A stretch of DNA of 64,000 nucleotides, from NCBI GenBank assembly GCA_020975405.1, contig JAIOWQ010000008.1, forward strand, positions 1-64,000, read 5' to 3'. Positions 36,624-46,722 of this stretch are shown here, in pieces (positions within the stretch are counted from its first letter, which is position 1; every line of letters begins with the position of its first letter). This stretch comes from Keithomyces neogunnii. Its lineage: Eukaryota; Ascomycota; Sordariomycetes; Hypocreales; Clavicipitaceae. The position numbers were made by a program, and so were the translations under genes. The notes under the pieces were generated by a model. The model was not told the origin of the DNA, ran no database searches, and saw only the letters and a list, made by a program, of their open reading frames with translations.

Positions 36624-38122
36624 ATTTGTGTACCGGATTCACTGTAAAGATATTGAAAATGGGAGATTGATACAAGGAAATGGAAATCATGGCCGCAGTG
36701 AGGCAATTAATTATATGCAAAGAGAAAGGGGCATGGGAAATGTTTTGCAGCAGCTGCACGGCCGCAAGAATCGCAACCATGGTGGAGTTGGATCAGTCCA
36801 TCTGAGTCTGCGCCGGCTACGGAGTAGACATTGATTACAGCCGACTTGTCGTGCAGCACGACGGTCGGCTAGCCTCAAGCTCGTGTCCCATTGTCCCACC
36901 AAAGCCGAAGTTGTACATGTTCCAAAGGCACGTCGGGACCTTTCATGTTCAAATTGAATCCAGACCGGCTGGCAACGAGAACGGTATTGACTGCCAGTGT
37001 CGTGCAGAATGATGCATGGACCCTGTTGAGTTGACCCTCCTTTCCCGCCTCAATAATCCACGTAGCTTGGATATTCCACCAAGCAAACCAGAGCCTGAAG
37101 CAGACCAGCAGACCTGCAACCCTAACAAAGGCAGGTGTTAGTTGTCCACCAGCCACATGGAACAGCTGGAGATGTTGATGGACGCAATATTCACGGACCA
37201 AGTTACGAGGTTCTGTTGACGAAATCCCTGCCTAGGAAGGGCTGTCTGCCAGGTCGCAAGTACAATTCGAATGGGATGAAATTCCGCGTGGCTGTACGGC
37301 ACCTGGCTGGAGTCTCCGAAGATGCGGGCCAGGCGCTAACTCCAAGTGAACCACTGCAATTATCCTGCACCCGGCCAGTCATGTTCTGCACATCGCGGTT
37401 CTTCCCAGAGAAACCGCGCAGTGCTTCGTTCATACTAGATAGGTATAAATGAAATTATTAGCCCATTGACTTCAAATATGCGGTGTGTTGTGTGAGTGTT
37501 GTGTGACAATTCTGAGGCTGGGAGCTTGAGGTCTAATGTAAGGCTGCAGGTTCCACTGCCGCTCTGCATGGCGACTCCGATCTCTGCAGTCGAGCCAACT
37601 TAGAAAGCCTCTGCATAAAACACTAAAAATTACCCAGAAAGGTCAATGGCATGCCAGAATATAGAGGGCAATACCAGGTCGCAAGCGCGTCGGGGGCGCT
37701 AGATGCAGTGTTCGGATAATTAAGGCAGCGCGCCTAACGCGCAAGGCCCTATGAACTCTATAAATTGAGGCGAACATAACCAATTTCATGTGTAGAAAAT
37801 CAAGGCTTTTATTATAGTATCAATTGCACCTATCTTCGTGTGCGCCTCCGAGCACACATTGTGTGTGCGCTGCGTGTGACACCAGTCTGGTGGCTCGGCC
37901 GCCAGCCAGTAGCCACGCCCAATTTGGTGAAAAAATTCGCTCGCCCGCACCACGACTTTGATCGGCAATCACGTCTATGCGACCATTGTGTCCGAAACAA
38001 AAGTAAGCTGCCAATCGCTTTGCCCAAGCTTGCGTTACGACTCCCGCCGCTGACAATGTTGCCCTAGCCAGTATCGCATCGCCGTGGTAGTTTCAATCTC
38101 CAAGTAGAGACAGCACCTCACC
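36624..38122. other. Intergenic, upstream of SAICAR synthetase
   Basis: No supported gene. One CTACGGAGTAG word occurs at 36818-36828. The last few hundred bases are the presumed promoter of the purine gene. Confidence 0.5.
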
Positions 38123-39040
38123 ATGGCAGCCCTCACAAGCATCTCTCTGCCCTCATTGCAGAAGATCGCATCGGGCAAAGTCCGCGATCTCTTCAGCCTG
38201 CCTGATCCCGATGCCCTGCTGTTTGTCGCATCGGATCGCCTCTCCGCCTTTGACGTCGTCATGACCAACGGCATCCCCAACAAGGGCGCCATCCTGACGC
38301 TCATCTCGGCGCACTGGTTCCGCGTATTGTCTGAGCGCATCCCCGGGCTTCGCACACACTTCATCAGCCTCGACATCCCCGCGGGTGTTTCCCCCGAGGA
38401 GGCCAGCACCATCAAGAACCGCAGCATGCAGGTCCGCAAGCTGCAGGTCTTGAAAATCGAGGCCATTGTTAGAGGATACATCACCGGGAGCGCATGGAAG
38501 GAGTATCAAGCCAAGGGTACCGTCCACGGCCTCCCCATGCCAGAGGGCATGCAGCTTTCTCAGAAGTTCCCAAGGGCCATTTACACGCCTAGTACCAAGG
38601 CGGAAGCTGGCGCTCATGACGAGAACATTCACCCCGATGATGCGTGGAAGGAGATTGGGGACAAGGAGACGGCCAGGAAGGTTGAGGAGCTGGCATTGAC
38701 CATTTACAACACTGCCGCCGCGTACGCTGAGGAACGCGGCATCATCATTGCCGATACTAAGTTTGAGTTTGCCAAGGATGCCGACGGCAACGTCTATCTC
38801 GTGGATGAGGTCTTGACGCCGGATAGCTCGCGCTTCTGGCCCAAGGCTGAGTACGAAATTGGCAAAGAGCAGGATAGTTTTGACAAGCAGTTTGTGAGGA
38901 ATTGGCTGATCAAGGAGGGGTTGAAGGCCAAGGAGGGTGTGGCCGTCCCAGAGGATATTTGTGTTGCCACCGGAGAGAGATACAAGGAGGCCTTTTATCT
39001 GTTGACGGGCACCAAATTTGAGGATGCGGCTAATTTATAA
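38123..39040 (+). CDS. ADE1: Phosphoribosylaminoimidazole-succinocarboxamide (SAICAR) synthetase
   Basis: A single exon encodes 305 aa, the usual length of the eukaryotic monofunctional enzyme. It joins CAIR and aspartate with ATP to give SAICAR, step seven of de novo purine synthesis, in the cytosol. Family motifs are in order: ASGKVRDLF (ATP-loop region), VASDRLSAFDVVMTNGIPNKG, EAIVRGYITGSAWKEY, IIIADTKFEF and LVDEVLTPDSSRFWP, with the closing DKQFVRNWL signature. All catalytic segments are intact. No intron is needed, and the start matches family N-termini (the KVRD motif lies about 20 residues in). Confidence 0.97.
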   Translation: MAALTSISLPSLQKIASGKVRDLFSLPDPDALLFVASDRLSAFDVVMTNGIPNKGAILTLISAHWFRVLSERIPGLRTHFISLDIPAGVSPEEASTIKNRSMQVRKLQVLKIEAIVRGYITGSAWKEYQAKGTVHGLPMPEGMQLSQKFPRAIYTPSTKAEAGAHDENIHPDDAWKEIGDKETARKVEELALTIYNTAAAYAEERGIIIADTKFEFAKDADGNVYLVDEVLTPDSSRFWPKAEYEIGKEQDSFDKQFVRNWLIKEGLKAKEGVAVPEDICVATGERYKEAFYLLTGTKFEDAANL

Positions 39041-40615
39041 GGGAGCTTGTCACTGAACAAAATATAGTACCTTGTAACTGACTTTGATTAAACGAAACGA
39101 TTCAATTTCCACCAGGCAAATCCGAAAATGCGCCATCGCGTTCTGAACTGTAGCATTTATGCTGTTTTCCCCCTCGCCCTTTATCCCACCTCGCATGAGG
39201 CGTTGGCCCACACCGTGGTCATTATTGCGAAATGGTTATTTTGATCTCCCAAAGTCAGTGGGGAGGTGCACAAAAGCAAGATTGAGAGACAAGCTGACGC
39301 TGGGATGTCGTACCGCGCTGTTGACAAAGCTTTCCACATTGCCGGTAATTAATTTCTGCTCAATAATTAGCACACTCCCATGCCAGGCTGGTTCTCCAAG
39401 AAGCAAGTAATATTAAAACACTGACATTTTCCGCTGTCCCAAACGATATCAACCCCCCAGGGTTCTCCTCGGCATCATACGTCTGGGAAGGCGCAAACCT
39501 CCAGGGTATGCTTTGCTTCTCTAGCGATGCTGCCGAACGTTTGGAGAGATAGGACTCCATGATTCAATGGCTCTCAATGCTGCCAGGATTCGATATGCAG
39601 GGTAAGGCACTCAAGCATTGTCCTCGATGTCTTCGTGGAAGCACACATTCACATAGAAATAGAGAAATAAACCGGTTCCAAACGAAACCCATGCAGGTTC
39701 CTTGCCCGAATACTACGCTGAGCCTTTGGCGGCGCAACGTGCCTGCACATTGTCCTACACCGGTATTTCGGTCGGTCAGATGAGTCATGGTGTGGAGCGG
39801 CAAGCACGTCAATCTAGGTGCAAAGCAGTTTCCTCCGATGGCATTGAGGGACCTGGAGTGTTGAATTCGCCTCGTTGGATATAGGTGCCTACCTACCTAG
39901 GTAGGTAGGTATGTGGGGGGGATTTAACTTTGTGCTGGACATTAGGAGATGGGGATTACGATGGCCGAGGTGGCCAAAGTGGCAGCATTCGAGAATCCTG
40001 GGCAGCACCAACAACCAAATAAAGGGCTGTCTATGCCATTGACTGGATCTCAGTAGATAGTAATGGGATGCGCCGCAAAGGTACGTTGCAAGCCGGTGTC
40101 GGTAATCCACTGCCCGTGAATGAGGGAGGAATCTTATTGACTCGATCTTTCGACCCCAGGTCAACAAACTATGAGAATTATACAAGCTCAATTCAGGAAA
40201 CAACGGCTGATTGATGGGTCAATGGGCGGAAATGTCGGCACTAATTATTGATGGTGTAGCCAATGTCGAACCCCCTATTCACAATGCCTCGACTGCCAGC
40301 TGCCGCCACATATGGACGGCTGTCCGGTCTGAAAGCTGCCAGTCCATCTCAAATCAACATGGAGAACATCCTACCGCGACACGTCCAAACGCGTTCCTCG
40401 ACCCATATGAATAGACGTTGACATTTTCAAGTTCCCTCATCTCTTTTCAGAAAACCGAGTCGCATGCCGCTTGACACGACCACGTTCCTGGTGTTGATCC
40501 ATGAGATTCCACGATCCCGGGTTTTCGAGCCTCTCTGAGTACATTGCCGTTTCTTGGCAGAAATATATGGCAAGACCTCCTCGGCCTCCTCTCATCATCA
40601 AATCCAGGAGCGAGA
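39041..40615. other. Intergenic, upstream of Rec8
   Basis: No supported gene. A CTACCTAGGTAGG palindrome cluster lies at 39888-39912. Short frames of 60-100 codons show no motif. Confidence 0.5.
39888..39912. repeat. CCTACCTAGGTAGG inverted repeat
   Basis: A perfect palindrome built from CCTA and TAGG units; third member of the CTAGGTAC-type clusters in this window. Confidence 0.75.
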
Positions 40616-42867
40616 ATGTTTTTCAGCCACGAGAGTACGGTCCCTAACCCTTGCCATGTGCCCTATCAAATTTCTAACACGTTGCCAGTCTTGAGCAACA
40701 ACCAGTATGGCGTTGCGACAATATGGTATATCACGTTTGAACATATCAGTGTTCCGTGACAATTGCTGATTTACATCCTAGGCTCGTTGCAACGGTTGGT
40801 AAAGGCAAGCAGAGGAAGTTGAATCGTAAAACCCTCCAGGATGTCAATATCCCAAAGGCATGCCAGAAGATTCTTGACCCCGGTGCCCCTCTTGCTTTGC
40901 GTCTCCAGGGCAATCTACTGTATGGAGTTTCCCGTGTCTTTTCTCATCAGTGCAATTATGTTCTTGCCGATGCGGGAAAGACCCAGTCAGACATGATGAC
41001 CTTCTTCCGCTCCTTGAACACGAGCGAACTTGATGAAAGGGCCGGAAAGATCAAGTGCGTATTGGCTCACCCACTACGCGTATATGGTAAATTGAGCTAA
41101 CGCGTCTCAACTCATTTAAATAGGCCACAGTATATCACGCTTCAAGACGATCCCTGTTTTGATCCAATGGCAATGCTCCCAGGACTGGACAAGTTGCTCA
41201 ACTACGAGACCGTCTACAACTTGACAACAATGTCTACCCAAGAGTCTGCAAGCAAATACTGCCACATGTCGCCACTTGAAAACAACAGCCTAGTCAGTGT
41301 GTGCACCACCCGTCGCTCGAGCTTCAATGGTCTGGACCTCCCTCCTTCATCATACTCCATACGAAGTTACCAATTACCTGGTGATCTTGGCCGTTACAGT
41401 TCTCCGTTTAATAAAGACAATCAGGAATTGAGCGACATGACTGGCTTTATTCCATTTATTGAGAATGAATTGGACCCAATCTGTGGTGTCGGCCTTGATT
41501 TTGATGCTCAAGGTAACTTGGTCGGCGTACCTGATGAAGAGCCTGAGCTGCCTCCTCTGCGTGGCACCAGTCCAGATCCACTGCACACAGCAGAGACTAC
41601 TGGTCGAAGGGATCATGGTATTTCGCATCAAGGTGATGCCAACTTTTTTGAAGAGGTGGGTTTTGGCCTCGAGCTAGAACTGCCAGATGCAGAGCCTTTT
41701 CCTGTGCACCCAAGTACCGAGGACCGCAACACCGATGCACCAACACTTATCACAGAGAGCACAGAGTCGGGAAAGGCAGTAGCATCACGCAAGCCTAATC
41801 GTCGCCGAAAACTCCAAGCCATGTTTGACCAAACAGCTCGAGTCCCACGAGATGAGTTTCGTTCCTGGACTGAAAACTATGTGGATAACATGCAGGCGGC
41901 TCGGAAAAGAACCAAGACCACAACACAAGCACAGGCCAGACGAAATGCATTCGAATTTATATTCAATAATGGAGTTTCAGGCGTTGGGGCCATCCAGAGA
42001 ATGTACGGTATCAATCACCCACTGGCGCTTGAGTTCGCGGGCACGGCTCTGAGGGCAACCCTCTTGGGTCTTGGCAGTGATGATACTGCGGATATCCATA
42101 CTCCAAGGAGAGGAAGACGCCGTAAGTCGCCCGAAGCGTTTGGAGATGGGGATGAAGACGAGAGAAATGTAAAGCAGCGCCGAGAGGAAGATGAGTATGC
42201 ACGGGCTGAAGATGCAGAACTCGGAGGTGGGCTTGACTTTGGAGACGACACTGCACCGGAAGTCGGGTTGGAGGCTGCTGCAGCTCTTGAAGACAAGCAC
42301 TCTTCATCCCTTATGCCATGGAGTCGCCAGGGATCTGTCGCACCTGGGTCAGCCACCCGTGACCCCAGAAGTGCGCAGAAAACCATCACCGCTCCCAGTC
42401 CCCTCCACGGTCGAGGTAGCGTCGTTGGTTCTATCGAAAGGCACAGTGATCCGCCCGAAGATGCATTTGGAACCATTGGTTTTGACAGCCAGCATTCCTC
42501 CATTGATTTTGGACAAGACCACGCGGCATCGCAGTTTGGCATTGGAAACAACCTCGCATCTACGCAAGGACTAGACGCCACCAGCCAGAGATTCCTTGGA
42601 TACGTTGCTGCACAGGCTGTCGAGCAAGGCACATCCCAAACTCAAGGCTCCCTTAGGAGACATTGGGTTGATTTCGAGGACCTTGCCAATCCACAAATTC
42701 ACAGCAAAGCAATCGCCGCGCAGGCATTCCTCCACGTTCTTTCACTAGCGACGAAGAGTATCGTCGCCGTCGAACAAGCTGGCATTGACGACATGGAGCC
42801 GTTCGGTGCGCTCCGCATCGGTCTTGACAGCTCAACTGTGCATGTAACTGCCCAGATCCTCGACTGA
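40616..42867 (+). CDS. rec8: Rec8-type meiotic cohesin kleisin
   Basis: Exons 40616-40634, 40689-40725, 40782-41054 and 41124-42867 give 690 aa. The first two exons are only 19 and 37 nt. Joined they read MFFSHEILSNNQYGVATIWL, the canonical N-terminus of Rec8, distinct from Rad21/Scc1. NRKTLQDVNIPKAC and RLQGNLLYGVSRVFSHQCNY complete the SMC3-binding domain. The centre is acidic and disordered and contains basic patches (GRRRKSPE). The C-terminus (AAQAFLHVLSLATKSIVAVE onward) is the winged helix that binds the SMC1 head. Rec8 replaces Rad21 in meiotic cohesin and is cleaved by separase. I infer meiotic expression. Tail-to-tail with the Rab escort gene. Confidence 0.9.
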
Positions 42868-43387
42868 GTTGGCTTCCGTGGCAACAAAATTTATATTCTG
42901 GGGGCGTCTTGCCATTTACGCGGTGCAATTACAGTTTTATGAATTTGCTACTTACTGTGATGTCATACTCTCTCTTTGGCTTTCTGCTCTCATCGACTCG
43001 ATTTTAGTTCCACGTTATTCGATGTTCGGTCCAACAACTTTCATGGGAAGAGCCAGTTCAGTGCCATGCATGATGGGAACTGATGATGGCTTCAAAAGTG
43101 GCCGGGTTTGGGGCTGAGGCAACTTCTGCAGAACTTGCCAAGGCATGGAGATCTAGACACACAAGTTTAATTACGGGAATTGGTTGGCACATTTGAGTTG
43201 TTATTTGATAAGCTGCAGTGGAAGCGAAGGGCATATTTGGAATGGGGTCTCAGGATTTGGCGCAGTACATGGTTTCAAATCACCTGGGCAATGATATCAC
43301 CAACACAGAACGAGGGAGAAGGGGCGTCGTTGGTAACATTATTTTTATTTGATAGGCATGGAATCATGGGCATTAAATTAAGCCTCT
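42868..43387. other. Short convergent intergenic region
   Basis: This lies between the 3' ends of the Rec8 gene and the Rab escort gene. It contains no gene and no clear repeat. Confidence 0.5.
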
Positions 43388-45162
43388 TTAGCTAGCAAAT
43401 TCGTCATCATCATCAATCGCGCCTTCCCTGTCATCAAACTGCATGTAGTCGGTATCGTCAACATCTCCAGCAACAACTCGCCAGGCCTCTTTCACAGCCA
43501 CTAGAATAGAATCATCGAGGGACAAATCTGGGGTTAGCTGGTCAAAGTCTCCAATATTACCTTGTGCGGTAAAAGAGCCTGTGCCAGTAATCTGTTCATA
43601 GTGCATCCGCCAAAGAGTTTTGGCAGGCTCAGATGTCAATGATGCAGCAAGAAAAGAGGACAAGGCACTGTCAAGAATACTCCTGGAATCGGAGCTAGAC
43701 AAGGTGCTCAAATACACGATACCTAATAATTCATTTTCGTCAGCGACTGGCATGTGTTGGGAGTTTCAACAAACAGCTGGAAAATGAGATTGTGCAATCA
43801 GGTTGTCAGAGATAAGAATCGTCATTGAAATTCAGACAATGTAGATAAGTATTCGTTTTAGATGATTCATCCGAACACAAAGTAGAAAAGATTTGGAGAA
43901 AAGGGGGAGATAAGTAACTCACATTGGCCGGTTGGACACTCGCCAGTGTCACTGGAGTGTATCAAGGCATAGATGGGAAACTCGGATGTGATGCCGTTGT
44001 CAGCAGCAATGGAACCCACGGGGAACGCTACAACAGATACGCAAGGTGTTGGCGCACTTTCAACAGCAACTTTGAACATGGAAGCCAGAGGCGAATTGAC
44101 CACGGCAATCAGCCTGCTGACGCGTATAGTTTCGCCCGAAGTTTTGCGAGCACTGCGGATTAGAGTCTTCGACCTGACCGTCACGCCACTAGTTAAAGAG
44201 ACCTCGACGGAAGCTCCAGCATCCGAGTCAGTGTGCTTCACACTAGAGATCCCGGTCCCCAGCATGTAGATTGCACCGCCGACAGCACCGGCCCGACAGC
44301 CTACCTGGGCCACTTCCGACAGACCGCCCCATTTGGGATACACTGCTGCAAAGCCTGTCCCAAACGTACCCATGGATCTCAGGTGGCGATGAATGGCAGC
44401 CAGTCCATCGCGTACAGATATGTTCCCATCTGTCGAGAGTGTCAATGTGATAACGTAGGACTGCAAGTCGCAATCCAACTTGAAATCCGTCTCCAGAAAT
44501 TCAGCCAGGGGCTGTAACTCTTTCGGTTTCCACAGCTCGGGCTCAGATTCGTAATCAAGGACAAATTTGAGGAACTTCATCAACAAGCGTTTCGCACGAG
44601 CGGGAATGGCTTTATTGGAGAAAACATCCTCTCGCGTTGACGGGATCCGACTAAGCGAAGGCCCCCTCGGCTCTGTGCCAGCTTGATAAATGAAGAACGA
44701 CCCGACAGCAAGAAACTCGAGCTGAAGATAGGCCTTCGATGAAACAAGCTGCTTTATCAACTCGGATCGTGCATGAATGAGCTGCGTAGCCAGCGCAAGG
44801 CTATAGCTTCGTGAAGCTCCAAAGGCTGCGGTCTCCTTGATCACCTGTGCGGCAGCAAACGGTCCAGTGCTATCTGAGCCAGAGTGCTTTTCAGCCCACT
44901 CATTTGCATCTTGAAGGCTCAGTGAAGCTTCAGAAGCACCGTAGTACTCGTTGGAGTCGACGTGCAGGATGTTCTTGCCCGACCGTGAGAGGGCTCTTTT
45001 GCGGGCGGTCAGCAAAGATGCCTGATATCAGTCATACTGATCCGAAAGGGGCAAATAAAACATGGCCAATGGAATCCAAGAAGCTTACAGGGCGAGAAGG
45101 GACTGTTGTAGCCCTGTGCCGCTGATTACTACATCCCACTGTGTTTCTGAGAGGGACTCCAT
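43388..45162 (-). CDS. Rab escort protein (REP / Mrs6-like)
   Basis: Minus-strand exons 45162-45089, 44995-43923 and 43746-43388 give 501 aa. Exon 1 carries DVVISGTGLQQSLLA, the dinucleotide-fold motif of the GDI/REP superfamily. Joining to exon 2 gives LALSRSGKNILHVDSNEYYG, the second conserved block; the acceptor AAAAG at 44996 was chosen because it restores this motif. Exon 3 is an acidic tail (DDTDYMQFDDRE). REP presents newly made Rab GTPases to geranylgeranyltransferase II and delivers them to membranes. The ISGTGLQQS wording and the 500-residue length favour REP over RabGDI (about 450 aa). Intron 2 is 176 bp; its donor is GTGAGT, and the acceptor near 43747 is the weakest part of the model. 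Confidence 0.85.
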
Positions 45163-45708
45163 GGTGCAGAGGAAGTGGGAGAGGCGGGTGATGGAGAAGA
45201 AAATCAGGGCATTTTTGTTCCCAGTTCGGATGGAGGGTTTTTGCATGCCGGGCTCGTGTGTGGCGGGTGGGGTTCTGGGTCGTATTTGGCCTAGTGGCTA
45301 TTTATCTGTGAGATTGATGCCAACTTTTTTTCGTTCCTCTCTCTTCTTCTTCATTCACCCGCTCTTTTCAGCGCTCAATGCATATGTACCACTGCGTATG
45401 TTGCCTTGTGCGCTTCAAAAATTTTCATTAATTTTGTGTTTTGGAAGAGCGGTAGATTAATTTGTCAGCCGGTATCTACTGCCCTAGAATAAAGTCTGAA
45501 AGGGTGGTTCGAATGGTTGACACATGCTTATTATTTCTGCTTGTCCACTTGCTCTAATAGATGTTCTCACTGCCGAGCTCCCGCCTGGCAGGCCCAAATC
45601 GCCATGGTTGATTATAGTCTGCCAGCACTTCATTGTGACTTGCATACTGATCCTATCACGGTCATTCCGCAATATTCGGGTATCTTTTAATTTGTCCTTT
45701 AATTATGT
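45163..45708. other. Intergenic: REP promoter and Rrp43 3' flank
   Basis: A C/T-rich stretch at about 45326-45370 probably belongs to the upstream region of one gene or the other. No gene is seen. Confidence 0.45.
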
Positions 45709-46722
45709 CTACATGCCCGTAATGGCAGCCACGACGCCCTGCCACCTCTGGCTCGCCCACTTCATGAGGCCCTCAGATCGGAGCAGCTTTGGGGACAGCA
45801 CAACGCCTCCATGCTTGGATATTGAGAATATCCTAGTCGCCCCCCCTTGACAGTCAACTACAATTGTAATGCTTTCATCGCATAGTGATTCCTCCAGCCT
45901 ATCGGGGTCCACCAAAAGCCAAAATTTTCCATCAGAGGGTCTATCCGTTTCTTTGCCAGTAAAAACAGCTGCAGTGCAAGCAATGGGCATGCTTGTGATG
46001 GTGAGGGGTTTCGGATCCTTTCTTGTGCAAAGAATCATCTCACGGTCGGGGTCGTATCGTGCACTGGGAAGCTTGGTGTCTCGTAGTGCGGCCAGTGTGG
46101 CGGCCCAGGCGGCATCGAATGGGTTGCCGTCGAAAGAAATGAAGAATATGTCAATGTACAGCACCCAGTATGCAGCTACATATTTCCCCCCGTCTTGTTC
46201 ATAATCATCATTCTCATCTTCCATCTTGTCGTCGTCGGCAACCATGCGCTCAGATGGCCTTGTGTGCCATATCCGCAGATCCTCTGGCTGGACCAGTTTC
46301 GAGTCGTGAAGAAGAGAATATATTCTAGTGCTCAGGGTTTGAGCCAAGGTCGAGGGGGGCCCGCCTGGCAGGAATTGTGGCGACGATCCTGTTGCCAGTT
46401 CGATATTGGGCACCAATAGATCATAATCTCGGAGCTCAGTTTCTTGGTTTGTCGCACGATAATTGGGAATGTGCTGTGTCAAGATTGTCTCTCCCCGAAC
46501 GCCGCAGATGACCGTCGTATCTCCCATACGGACCAAAGAGCTTCCGTGAGGGTGAGCGAGGCTTGACATATTAACAGTTGTCGGACGGACCTCATCCGGA
46601 GCACGGCCATTGCTTCGTGCAGGCGCAACCTGATCGTCAGAAGGTTCTAGGTTGGCAAGAAGATACGGATGGGGTAGGAGTTTTGCAAACGTGGCACGGG
46701 ACAGACCCGCTTCAGGTGCCAT
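45709..46722 (-). CDS. RRP43: Exosome complex subunit Rrp43 (RNase PH-like)
   Basis: A single exon encodes 337 aa. It is one of the six RNase PH-fold ring subunits of the RNA exosome, which degrades and trims RNAs in nucleus and cytoplasm. Visible motifs are VRPTTVNMSSL and SSLVRMGDTTVICGVRGE (the PH-domain strand pair), LRIWHTRPSE, WVLYIDIFFISFDGNPFDAA and the late LLVDPDRLEESLCDESITIV. The first two blocks and the C-D-x-S-x-T-I-V ending match Rrp43/EXOSC8 better than Rrp42 or Rrp45. Catalytic phosphorolytic residues are not expected in this subunit. An insertion (DDDKMEDENDDYEQD) after residue 160 is acidic and probably a surface loop. Confidence 0.85.
   Translation of the reverse strand: MAPEAGLSRATFAKLLPHPYLLANLEPSDDQVAPARSNGRAPDEVRPTTVNMSSLAHPHGSSLVRMGDTTVICGVRGETILTQHIPNYRATNQETELRDYDLLVPNIELATGSSPQFLPGGPPSTLAQTLSTRIYSLLHDSKLVQPEDLRIWHTRPSERMVADDDKMEDENDDYEQDGGKYVAAYWVLYIDIFFISFDGNPFDAAWAATLAALRDTKLPSARYDPDREMILCTRKDPKPLTITSMPIACTAAVFTGKETDRPSDGKFWLLVDPDRLEESLCDESITIVVDCQGGATRIFSISKHGGVVLSPKLLRSEGLMKWASQRWQGVVAAITGM

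Noticed and set aside
41055..41123. Read-through end of the third Rec8 exon at TAA 41098-41100
   Set aside because: Splicing 41055-41123 restores KPQYITLQDDP and leads into the long final exon, so the stop lies in an intron.
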